Part shown: in pieces, positions 44,600 to 52,938 of the stretch | Layout of the letters: every line of letters starts with the position of its first letter | Numbering within the stretch: position 1 is the stretch's first letter | Origin: Kaistia algarum | Lineage (GTDB): Bacteria > Pseudomonadota > Alphaproteobacteria > Rhizobiales > Kaistiaceae | Direction: 5' to 3' | Length of the DNA: 64,000 nucleotides | Assembly: GCF_026343945.1 (NCBI RefSeq) | Contig: NZ_JAPKNJ010000003.1 | Location: 310,001-374,000, forward strand | Position numbers and translations under genes: made by a program | Notes under the pieces: model-generated | What the model was told of the DNA's origin: nothing | Databases searched by the model: none | What the model saw: only the letters and a program-made list of their open reading frames with translations

Positions 44600-46099
44600 T
44601 TAGGCGAGATCGAGACAGGTGTATTTGAGGTCGGTGAAGGCTTCGAGGCCGTGGCGGGAGCCTTCTCGGCCGAGGCCCGATTGCTTGACGCCGCCGAACG
44701 GTATCGCCGCGCCGGTGATCTTGACGCGGTTGATCGCGACCATGCCGAAGTCGAGCGCGCGCGACAGGCGCAGCGCGCGGCCTGAATCCTTGGTCACGAC
44801 ATAGGCGACGAGGCCGTATTCTGTGTCGTTAGCACGGGCGATGACTTCGGCCTCGCTATCGAACGGCGTCACCGCCGCGACAGGCCCGAAGGTCTCCTCG
44901 CGCATAATGGTGGCGTCGTCAGGCACGTCGGCCAGCAGTGTCGGCGGATAGAAGAGCGAACCGTCGCCGTCTGCACCGACAAGACGCCTGGCGCCACGGG
45001 CCATGGCATCGCGTACCTGCGCCGCGACCTTGGCAACGGCGCGATGATGCATCAGCGGCCCGATGTCGATGCCTGGTTCGAGGCCGGCGCCCATCTTGAG
45101 GCTCGCCACGCGTTTCGTGAAGGCTTCGCAGAAAGCTGGATAAAGGGCGCGTTGCACGAAGATCCGGTTGGCCGCGAGGCAATCCTGTCCGGATGTGGCG
45201 AACTTGGCGTCGAGGGCGATGCCGGCCGCCCGTTCGACGTCGGCGTCGTCGAAGATGATCAGCGGCGCGTGGCCACCGAGCTCCATGACGACGCGCTTGA
45301 CGGTCGGTGCGCATTGCGCCGCGATCAGCCGGCCGATCTCCGTCGAGCCGGTGAAGCTGACGACGCGAACCAGGGGATCTCTACAAAACACACCGGCGAT
45401 CGTTGCGGCATCGCCTGTGACAATGTTCAACACGCCCGCCGGGATGCCGGCGCGCTGGGCGAGAACCGCCAGCGCCAGCGCCGATAGCGGCGCATGGGCC
45501 GAGGGGTGGGCGACGACCGTGCAGCCGGCAGCGAGCGCGGCAGCGGCCTTGCGCGTCAGCATGGCGGCAGGGAAATTCCAGGGTGTCATTAGGGCGGCGA
45601 CGCCGAGCGGCTCGCGATGCACCAGCATTTCAGTGCCGGGCAGATGGCTCGTCACGCTCTCCGCGTTCAAGCGTTTGCCTTCCTCCGCATACCACTCGAC
45701 GAAGGAAGCGGCATAGTCGATCTCGCCCCGCGCCTCGGCCAGCGGTTTGCCCTGTTCATGCGTCATGATCAGTGCGAGATCTTCGCGCGCAGCGATGATC
45801 AGGTCGAACCATCGACGAAGAATGGTCGCGCGCTGGTGCGGCAACAGGGCCTTCCAGGCGGGAAGCGCTCGGGAAGCGGCCATTATCGCGTCCTGCGCGG
45901 CCGCAGCGGGCAGGCTCGCTACAAGCGCGATCAAGGAAGACGTGGCCGGATCTCGAACTTCGAAGGTTGCGCCCGACGGCGCCGTGATCCAGCGGCCATC
46001 GACAAAGGCACGTTCTCGCAGAAGATCCGGATCTGCGACGTGACCCCGGATGGAGCTGTACGCGGTCCTTGAAGCGTGGCCCACATTGGCTTTCATCAA
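44600..46099 (-). CDS. NAD(P)-dependent aldehyde dehydrogenase (succinate-semialdehyde type)
   Basis: 499 residues. Catalytic Cys near 305 (ATSGQDCLAANRIFVQ) and general-base Glu near 271 (VMELGGHAP), plus PWNFPAAMLTRK, FTGSTEIGRLIA and EETFGPVAAV, place it in the GabD-like branch. The GGVKQSGLGREGS end is typical. It likely oxidises the semialdehyde made by the aminotransferase gene that follows it. This is the first gene of the two-gene minus-strand unit; its start is the ATG at 46099, with a second Met directly behind. Confidence 0.93.
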   Translation of the reverse strand: MMKANVGHASRTAYSSIRGHVADPDLLRERAFVDGRWITAPSGATFEVRDPATSSLIALVASLPAAAAQDAIMAASRALPAWKALLPHQRATILRRWFDLIIAAREDLALIMTHEQGKPLAEARGEIDYAASFVEWYAEEGKRLNAESVTSHLPGTEMLVHREPLGVAALMTPWNFPAAMLTRKAAAALAAGCTVVAHPSAHAPLSALALAVLAQRAGIPAGVLNIVTGDAATIAGVFCRDPLVRVVSFTGSTEIGRLIAAQCAPTVKRVVMELGGHAPLIIFDDADVERAAGIALDAKFATSGQDCLAANRIFVQRALYPAFCEAFTKRVASLKMGAGLEPGIDIGPLMHHRAVAKVAAQVRDAMARGARRLVGADGDGSLFYPPTLLADVPDDATIMREETFGPVAAVTPFDSEAEVIARANDTEYGLVAYVVTKDSGRALRLSRALDFGMVAINRVKITGAAIPFGGVKQSGLGREGSRHGLEAFTDLKYTCLDLA

Positions 46100-46340
46100 A
46101 CGGCCCCATTCCGTTGCTCCGCGCTTTCAGCCAAAGCCCCTGGGCCAAGCAGCGCTGCGATGGAGTTTACTGCCGGAGGAGCCGGGTCATTCTCGGCTTT
46201 AGTGCCCGTTGTTGGATGGTCCTTCCAAGGAAGCGCGCAATTTCCGTGCTTTCTTCGGATCGGAGTCTGGGAAGGCGGACCGACCGATGACAGATCTGCA
46301 GTTGGCGAAGAGGCACAGACTTTCTTTGGACGCAATGCCT

Positions 46341-46496
46341 GGGGTCAGGACTCAATGATCAGAGCCAAAAGATGACTGCAGCTGCGATACAGATGGTTGA
46401 GAAGAAGGTGTGTGCGCATCGGTCGTAGCAGGTTGCGAGACGGTGCCAATCCTGGAGCTTGGCAAAGAGGCTCTCGGCGTGGCGTTGGCGGTAGAG
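46341..46496 (-). pseudogene. IS5-like transposase C-terminal fragment with one IS end
   Basis: On the minus strand about 45 codons read as the end of an IS5-type transposase (AESLFAKLQDWHRLATCYDR, CAHTFFSTICIAAAVIFWL, stop at 46361-46359). The flanking GGGTCAGGACTCA near 46342 resembles a terminal inverted repeat. The rest of the element is absent. Confidence 0.75.
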
Positions 46497-46555
46497 TGAA
46501 GACAGGCGCCCGATCGATCACCCCACAACAGATGACTTCAACACATTGCAGCCGG

Positions 46556-46735
46556 CTGTGTGGAATTGGGGCCTCGGCTCAAATCGAACTAAATATCTGA
46601 TTTAATTATATATCGTGAAGACAATCGGGGTCCAGACCCGCGCCGATCGAGACCCCGGCAGACACAGAATCTCTGAAGTATTCTCGATGCGTTGAAGCCA
46701 TCTTGCGTGGTGTCCCGCTTGGGCGCTTGTTCACA
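46556..46735 (+). repeat. Dispersed ~180-bp repeat, copy C
   Basis: Third near-full copy. CGGGGTC and GACCCCG around the central GCGCCGATC can form a stem. It differs from copy A in all three codon positions of the minus-strand frame, arguing against a conserved protein. It lies 60 bp after the IS5-like remnant. Confidence 0.75.
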
Positions 46736-46895
46736 TTCAGACAAACCGGGTCATCTCTCTTCTGGACCTGACCGCCGCAGCCACCGCAGAACGGATTGAC
46801 ATGGACGTCTGGGGCCGAGGCGACCCTGACAACGCCGCCCTCGATCTGTTCGACAAGCATGGGATCAAGTGCGGATAGCGGCGCGATATCCGCCT

Positions 46896-48125
46896 CTATC
46901 GCGAATCGCGCGTCTCCGCATGGACCAATTTGATGTCCATGCCGGCAGCCCAAGTGGCAATATCGTTGCGCTGCAGAGAGGCCGCCATCAGTTCGGGGAA
47001 GAGGTCAGGAGTGCAGGCGAAGACCGGAATGCCAAGTTGGGCGACCGCCCCGGCCATGGCTGGATCATAGGCAGGACGACCCAGATCGCTCAGCGCCAGC
47101 AGCACGATGACATTGACGCCGACGCGCACCATGGCTGCCAGTCGTTGCAGCATCTCCGTCCCGTTGCCACCTTCGTAGAGATCGGTGACCAATACGAAAT
47201 GCGTTTTCGTCGGACGTTCGATACGTTCGGCGCAATAGGCGACGGCTTGGTTGATGTCCGTTCCGCCACCGAGTTGGACGCCGAATAAGACCTCCACCGG
47301 GTCAGCCAGGTCGTCGGTCAGGTCAATGATCACCGTATCGAAGCAAACGAGTTTGGTCTTCACCACCGGCAGCGACGCCAAGACTGCAGCGAAAATCGAT
47401 GCGTAGACCACTGAACTGGCCATCGAGCCGGACTGGTCGACGCACAGCACGACCTCATCAAGGTCGGCAAGGCGCCTTTGCTGGCGCATGAAGCCCACCA
47501 ACTTCTCGGGAACGATTGTCTTGTGCTCGGGCTGGTAGTGTCGAAGATTGGCCTGGATGGTGCGCCGCCAGTCGATGTCGCGCTCGCGTGGATGATAGGT
47601 GCGCCGGGACCGGTCGAGCGCCCCGCGGATTGCCTCGGCCGTCTTGCGTTCCAACCGCTCCATCAGTTTCGCGACGATGTCGGCGATCACGCTGCGCGCC
47701 AGCTCGCGGGTCCGGGACGGCATCACATTGCGCAGCGAGATAAGGTCTGCGACCAGATTCACGTCGGCTTCGACGGCCTTCAGAAATTCCGGCTCCATCA
47801 GCATCTGCTTGAGGTCGAGTCGCTCGAAGGCATCCTTCTGGACGATCTGCACGACTTGCTGCGGAAAGAAGGAACGGATGTCCCCCAACCATTGGGCGAC
47901 CTTCGGCGCCGAACTACCGAGACCGCCGCGCTGCTTTCGCGAGTCGGGACCTCCGTTTTCTCCGTCGCCGTAGAGTGCGCTCAGCGCGGCAGACAGCCGC
48001 CGGTCTTCATCCGAAAGCGCGGAGCTATCCGCGTCGTCGGCGCCGATCGCCAACCGCCAGCGGCGTTCGCGCTCGCTTTCGCTTGTGAGGGGCATATTGG
48101 TCGCCGGTTCGTTTGCCTCATCCAT
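46896..48125 (-). CDS. VWA-domain protein of the SWIM/MoxR/DUF5682 operon
   Basis: 409 residues. A helical N-terminal half precedes a C-terminal von Willebrand A domain with the MIDAS motif DQSGSMASS (Asp near residue 226). GGGTDINQAV and VLVTDLYEGGNG supply the other metal ligands. No signal peptide or membrane segment, so it is cytoplasmic. It overlaps the end of the DUF5682 gene by 8 bp and is the last gene of the five-gene operon. VWA partners of MoxR ATPases act with them in metal insertion or remodelling (family knowledge); the target here is unknown. Confidence 0.9.
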   Translation of the reverse strand: MDEANEPATNMPLTSESERERRWRLAIGADDADSSALSDEDRRLSAALSALYGDGENGGPDSRKQRGGLGSSAPKVAQWLGDIRSFFPQQVVQIVQKDAFERLDLKQMLMEPEFLKAVEADVNLVADLISLRNVMPSRTRELARSVIADIVAKLMERLERKTAEAIRGALDRSRRTYHPRERDIDWRRTIQANLRHYQPEHKTIVPEKLVGFMRQQRRLADLDEVVLCVDQSGSMASSVVYASIFAAVLASLPVVKTKLVCFDTVIIDLTDDLADPVEVLFGVQLGGGTDINQAVAYCAERIERPTKTHFVLVTDLYEGGNGTEMLQRLAAMVRVGVNVIVLLALSDLGRPAYDPAMAGAVAQLGIPVFACTPDLFPELMAASLQRNDIATWAAGMDIKLVHAETRDSR

Positions 48126-50427
48126 TGGAAGGTGCTCCGACCAGCCAGGGAATCAGGGCGGTGAGATGCTGCCGCCAACCTTCGCCGCCGTCCGGAGCCG
48201 GCACCAGTATGGCCGGCAATCGTCCTGCGCCACCTAGCACTGCCTGGACCAGCCGTCGGCGCTCCATGCCGTCAAGGCTGGAGAAAACACGACGAAGCAA
48301 CGGCAGATGCGCGATGAAGCTCTCCTCTTCGATGCCACTTAGCCATCGATCGACGGCGCCTCGCAACGCATCATCATAGATCAGCCGCTGGCCTGCGCCG
48401 CTGAAGAAGCCCTCGAGAAACGCGGACGCGCTCGGCACAGGTGTCCCGGGCGAAAGTCGCTGCGCCAGAAGGGCGGCCGCATCCTCGGCCTTCAGTGCGC
48501 CAGCCTCGTAGAGCAGGTGCGCGCTGCAACCGGCGACAAGCGGCGTTGAGTGTCCACTGTCGAGAACCTCGGCGAGGCCCTTATGCCAAGCCTCAAGGAT
48601 CGATGGGCCGGCTTCGATCAGCGCAATTCCGCCGGCCGCGGCACGCATGGCGGTGACGAACGAGGCGGCGGCCTCGGCATCGAGGGTTCGGGCGGCGTAA
48701 GGCAGGGCGATCGCTGCCTCGACGATCAGGCGATTCAGCAGGCCCAGCAAATGCTCCGCATCGGAGCGTCGAGCTTCGCCATAGCGTCCCGTATCGGCAA
48801 GGGGAGGGATCGCGCCGAGCATTTCCTGGCAATCACTGCTGAGCGCCGCCTTTTCCTCCAGTGCGGCCAGGCCCGATGCGGCAGCCTCGTCGAGATCCGC
48901 CGTGATCGCGCTTTGTACGAGACGCGCCAACTCATCGAGGCTCTTGGCCTCGCCGAGCCTCTGGATCAGCTTGCCGTTGGCGGCCTTGGCGATCGTTGGC
49001 CCATGGATCAGGTTCTCGACCAGACGCACGGAAAATTCCGGCTCCCAGCGCAGCAGCCAGCGCTCGCGGAAGGTGCCGCGGCTTCGCCCGGCATCGGTCA
49101 GCTTGCCCCACGGGACATCGAGCACGTCGAGGCGGTGCAGCAGTGTCGACCGGTTGAGGCCGCCCTCTGAGCGCAGGTCGAGCGAGAGTTCGCGATCAAG
49201 GGCCTCAGGCTTCAGCCGGGCTTCCCTTTGGCACCGCTGAAGGTCCACGATGAGCGGCGCGAGCGGCACATCCGCCGGTATCTCGCCGACGTCGTTTCCG
49301 AGCAGCAACTCGGCCTCGATCATCCGCCACAACAGGGGATCGCCGCCAAGCAGAGCCGAAACCACCGCCTCGCGGAGTTCCTCGAAGCCGGCTTTGGGAC
49401 GGCCACGGATCGCTGCGAGCGCCAATGCCAGGCGTTCGGCGTCGATCAGCGATGCCGTCGAGATCAAATATCCCTTGGCGCGCAGCACCGCGGCAATCCG
49501 GGCAAGCCAGACGCTGGCACCGTCGGTGCGGTCCCGCATTTGCCACAGATGCCGGCTCCAGCCGGGTGCGGCCACGCCGGCCCCGTAGCCATGACCGAAT
49601 GCGAGGCGCGGACCTGTCCAGGGCGCCCAGGTCGTCATGCTCTTCTTGCGCGACATGCCCTTGAGCAGGGCCTGGTCGTCCTTCCGGGCGATTTTCGCTT
49701 TCAACGCCGGCACGTGCCAAGCGCCGCATACCACCGCGATCGGTCCTTCAAACTCCTTCTCGGCTGCCGCAATCGACTGACGCATATGGGCCTCGCGCTT
49801 CGCCTCAAACGCCGATAGCGGGGCGCCGTTGTCGCGCAGCGTGATCATGGCGTCTGCGATCGCGGCGAAGATCGGGCCGGGCGCTGGGTTCTGTTCGATG
49901 ACGTCCGACCACCAGCTCTCGCCGTCCTCATACCCCGCGATCCGCGCCAGCGTTCCGATCGGGTCGCCCATATAGGCGGGCTCCGCAGGAGCGTCGGCGG
50001 TCGATTGTCGTTCCTCGGCGGGCTCTTCCCCGGCGGCGGTTTCTTTCGTCGTTTCGCCGGAAACCTGCAGCGGCTCGCCTCCGGGCTCTGCCTTCGGAGG
50101 GGCGAACCTCTCTGACGCGGGCAGATCGATGAAGCGCAACGCCGCGCCCTCGCGAACCGCCCAGAGTACCGCCTGGTATTCCGGCGAGAACTCTGCGTAT
50201 GGCCAGAAGCCGGTCGCTGCCGGCACGTCTTCCTGATAGCAGAGCAGCGCGACAGGCGGCCGCATCGCGCTATTGGCGAGCATCGGCAGCAAGTCGGACG
50301 CATCGGCCGGCCCCTCGATCAGCACGGCCACCGGACGTAGCTCATCCAGCGCCGCCAGCAGGCTCTTCGCAGAGCCAGGGCCGTGATGGCGAATGCCGAA
50401 AAAAGAGATCCTCTCCGCCTTCGCCAT
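48118..50427 (-). CDS. DUF5682 family protein (TraB/EreA-like N-terminal domain)
   Basis: 769 residues from the ATG at 50427, 1 bp after the AAA gene stop; longer in-frame starts would overlap that gene. The N-terminus has FFGIRHHGPGSAKS (His14, His15) and an IEGPAD strand. Near residue 234 it has IAVVCGAWHVPAL, a pairing reminiscent of the TraB/TIKI/EreA-like metal-dependent hydrolase group (inference). A low-complexity Glu/Pro/Ala segment lies near 110-145, and the rest is helical. No known reaction. Always found in this type of operon as far as I recall. Confidence 0.82.
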   Translation of the reverse strand: MAKAERISFFGIRHHGPGSAKSLLAALDELRPVAVLIEGPADASDLLPMLANSAMRPPVALLCYQEDVPAATGFWPYAEFSPEYQAVLWAVREGAALRFIDLPASERFAPPKAEPGGEPLQVSGETTKETAAGEEPAEERQSTADAPAEPAYMGDPIGTLARIAGYEDGESWWSDVIEQNPAPGPIFAAIADAMITLRDNGAPLSAFEAKREAHMRQSIAAAEKEFEGPIAVVCGAWHVPALKAKIARKDDQALLKGMSRKKSMTTWAPWTGPRLAFGHGYGAGVAAPGWSRHLWQMRDRTDGASVWLARIAAVLRAKGYLISTASLIDAERLALALAAIRGRPKAGFEELREAVVSALLGGDPLLWRMIEAELLLGNDVGEIPADVPLAPLIVDLQRCQREARLKPEALDRELSLDLRSEGGLNRSTLLHRLDVLDVPWGKLTDAGRSRGTFRERWLLRWEPEFSVRLVENLIHGPTIAKAANGKLIQRLGEAKSLDELARLVQSAITADLDEAAASGLAALEEKAALSSDCQEMLGAIPPLADTGRYGEARRSDAEHLLGLLNRLIVEAAIALPYAARTLDAEAAASFVTAMRAAAGGIALIEAGPSILEAWHKGLAEVLDSGHSTPLVAGCSAHLLYEAGALKAEDAAALLAQRLSPGTPVPSASAFLEGFFSGAGQRLIYDDALRGAVDRWLSGIEEESFIAHLPLLRRVFSSLDGMERRRLVQAVLGGAGRLPAILVPAPDGGEGWRQHLTALIPWLVGAPSNG

Positions 50428-50428
50428 C

Positions 50429-51508
50429 TCACAGAGCGTCGTTGAGCGCCGTGTAATAGTCGGCAAATTCCGGGCGCTTCTTGAGAACCGTCTCGAGGTA
50501 CTCCTCAAGCACTGCCTTGTCCTGAACCGGGTCCTTGATGATAGCGCCGACCATGCTGGGGGCGACCCCGGCCGCGGACAATCTTCCATCGTCGAACCAG
50601 GCAGCCTGGCTCAGTCCGCCGATCAGAGTGGCAATGGCCTCCGCGGTCGAGAGCGAACTGGTCGGCGTCTTCAACGTGACCTTGCCGTCAGCCGTGCTTC
50701 CGGATCTTAGCTCGCGGAAAATGGTCAATACGCGCGCGATTTCCTCGCCGACATTCTTCGGCACGGGCAGGTCGAGCCCGCCGGCCATTTCCCCGACACG
50801 CTTCGATACGATACGCACCTCTTCCTCGATGTCGCTTGGCAAGGGGAGCACGACGACGTTGAAACGCCGCTTCAGGGCCGAGGAAAGCTCGTTGACCCCT
50901 TTGTCACGATTGTTGGCAGTGGCGATCACGTTGAAACCGCGCTTGGCATAGACGGCCGAATTGAGCTCCGGGATCGGCATCATCTTTTCCGAGAGCACGG
51001 TGATCAGCGCATCCTGAACATCGGAACCCATGCGCGTCAGCTCCTCGAGGCGGCAGAGCTTGCCCTCCTGCATGGAGCGATAGACGGGCGTCGGTACGAG
51101 CGCGGTTTCGCTCGGCCCCTTGGCAAGAAGCTCCGCATAGTTCCAGCCATAGCGGATCTGGTTCTCGTCCGTGCCGGCCGTACACTGCACCAGCAAGGTC
51201 GAATCGCCCGTGATGGCTGCGGCCAGATGCTCCGACACCCAGGATTTGGCCGTCCCGGGCACGCCGAGCAGGAGCAGCGCGCGATCGGTAGCGAGTGTTG
51301 CCACGGCGGTTTCCATCAGCCGTCGGCTACCGACATATTTGGGCGAGATCGGTGTGCCGTCGCCAGCCGTGCCGCCGAGGAGATAGGTCAGCACGGCGCG
51401 CGGCGACATCTTCCAGCCCTGCGGCCTTTGAGCGTCGTCACCACGCACCAGCGCCTGCAGTTCGGTTGCGTAGCCTTGTTCGGCAGGCAGGCGCAGCAAG
51501 GTGGTCAT
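50429..51508 (-). CDS. MoxR-like AAA ATPase
   Basis: 359 residues. Walker A variant GVPGTAKS at 82-89, a Walker B-like segment GKLCRLEELTRMGSDVQDAL, sensor 1 VIATANNRDKGVNELS and an arginine-finger region SALKRRFNVVVLPLP. It belongs to the MoxR branch of AAA+ proteins, which remodel VWA-associated targets. The start overlaps the DUF5691 stop by 4 nt. It supplies ATP-driven motion for the five-protein system. Confidence 0.92.
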   Translation of the reverse strand: MTTLLRLPAEQGYATELQALVRGDDAQRPQGWKMSPRAVLTYLLGGTAGDGTPISPKYVGSRRLMETAVATLATDRALLLLGVPGTAKSWVSEHLAAAITGDSTLLVQCTAGTDENQIRYGWNYAELLAKGPSETALVPTPVYRSMQEGKLCRLEELTRMGSDVQDALITVLSEKMMPIPELNSAVYAKRGFNVIATANNRDKGVNELSSALKRRFNVVVLPLPSDIEEEVRIVSKRVGEMAGGLDLPVPKNVGEEIARVLTIFRELRSGSTADGKVTLKTPTSSLSTAEAIATLIGGLSQAAWFDDGRLSAAGVAPSMVGAIIKDPVQDKAVLEEYLETVLKKRPEFADYYTALNDAL

Positions 51509-52938
51509 ACCGTTCTCCTTAGGTCCTGCTGATCGTCCAGCGCGGCGTTGAGGCGCAGCAGCGCCAATGACGGATTGACGGGATCAAGACCGGCTGCCGT
51601 CAGGTCTGCTGCGATCGCAGCCGCAGCCTCCGCCGTTGCCAAAGTGCCGAAGGCGTTGAGGTCGGGGACGACGCGTTTGGTTGTGTCATTGCCGACAATG
51701 CCGGCGCGGATTTCCTTGTAGAGGCGTGAGCCGATCAACTCATCCCGTCCGAACGTGCCGGCCGGTATGTCGGCTATGGCGTCCAGAAGCGGAAGGCCGG
51801 CGCTGCCACCGGCCAGCACGGCTTCAATGAAACGTCGGCGCCAGCTGTGGTCGAGCCGTGTTTCGAGCTGCAGCAGCGCCCGGAGGTCGCCGGCGTGGAG
51901 AAGGCGCCCAGCAAGTTGAGCCACGGCGACATCGCCGGCCGAGGCGTTGACCATCGAAGCGAACGAAGCGTCGACTTCATCCTTGCCGCCAAGCTGCCAG
52001 CCGGCAACAAGGCCTTCCTCTCCAGTACCGAGCTTGGCCGCCAGATCGATGAGCCTGCAGCTCTCGAAGAGTCGCGCCCGTCGCTGCAGCTGCGCGTGAG
52101 ATTTGAGCTCGCGCGGCTTGTAGACGGTAGCGCGTCGCAGAAGTCCTGCCTTGCCCGGTTCGATGAATCCCGCAAGCTCCGCTGCCTCATTGGAGCTCTC
52201 GTCGTCGGCCGCGCCATGACCCAGACGAGCCATCAGGCTGGCAGCGAGATGCCGCACCTTGGCCGAACGATCCGCGGCAAGGCTCTGCAAATACGGCAAG
52301 TCGGCCGCACTCAAATTCACGCGCAGCAGTTCGATCAGGGTGAGCCGTGCCTCGGCGGCTTCGGCCCCAGCCCTGGCTTCCAGCAGTTGCCTGGCCCGTT
52401 CGGGATCAGATCGACGAATGTCCGCCAGCGCGTTCCGCCGCGCCGCCGGATAGAAATCTTCCCAGTTCTCGGTCGTCAGGTCCACCGACGCGGGCCCGCT
52501 CGCGCCGCTGGGCTGCGCCAGCCAGTCGACCCAAGGCGCATAGACGGGCGGTGCGGCGACATTCGAGGCTGCCGGCATCCAGTCGAGCGGGTGCGCGACG
52601 AAACCGCGGGATGCCACCAGAATCGCGACGCGAGACCGCCCGCGCGGGTCCTGCGTCTGTCTCAATGCCGCGCGAAAGAGCGGCCGCAATCGGTCGGGCA
52701 GGATTGGCAGCGCCAGCTCGGGCAAGGCCGGGCGCCGAATGAGGGTCTTCGGCGCGGCGGGCCGGAAATCGATCTCGAGCGCCTGCCCGGCGATGATGAG
52801 CAACGCCCTCTCGCGCTCGGCTTTCGGGAGGGAAGCGGCGATCATCTCCCACTCGGGCGATGCGAGATCGGCGGCCGAGCCGCCGGCGATCCAGGCGTCA
52901 CGCATCTTCGCCAGGCCCAAGCGCTCGCTTTCGTTCAT
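51505..52938 (-). CDS. DUF5691 family protein
   Basis: 477 residues, mostly helical, no catalytic motif visible. HEAT-like helical character is suggested by the repeated LRALLQLETRLDHSWRRRFI and LQSLAADRSAKVRHLAASLM segments. Known only as a conserved partner of SWIM and MoxR genes. The start overlaps the SWIM gene stop by 1 nt (TGATG). Probably a scaffold or adaptor (inference). Confidence 0.8.
   Translation of the reverse strand: MNESERLGLAKMRDAWIAGGSAADLASPEWEMIAASLPKAERERALLIIAGQALEIDFRPAAPKTLIRRPALPELALPILPDRLRPLFRAALRQTQDPRGRSRVAILVASRGFVAHPLDWMPAASNVAAPPVYAPWVDWLAQPSGASGPASVDLTTENWEDFYPAARRNALADIRRSDPERARQLLEARAGAEAAEARLTLIELLRVNLSAADLPYLQSLAADRSAKVRHLAASLMARLGHGAADDESSNEAAELAGFIEPGKAGLLRRATVYKPRELKSHAQLQRRARLFESCRLIDLAAKLGTGEEGLVAGWQLGGKDEVDASFASMVNASAGDVAVAQLAGRLLHAGDLRALLQLETRLDHSWRRRFIEAVLAGGSAGLPLLDAIADIPAGTFGRDELIGSRLYKEIRAGIVGNDTTKRVVPDLNAFGTLATAEAAAAIAADLTAAGLDPVNPSLALLRLNAALDDQQDLRRTV

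Larger units (their letters stand above)
46100..46895. other. Intergenic region with IS5-type remnant, repeat copy C and unassigned sequence
   Basis: 796 bp without an intact gene. Contents in order: about 240 bp unassigned; an IS end and transposase tail (46341-46496); repeat copy C (46556-46735); then about 160 bp that on the minus strand is open but has no recognised domain. Confidence 0.6.

Noticed and set aside
28507..46099. Complete ectoine degradation pathway
   Set aside because: DoeB-type deacetylase and a TeaABC/Ehu-type ectoine importer are not present, so only an ectoine-like chemistry is proposed.
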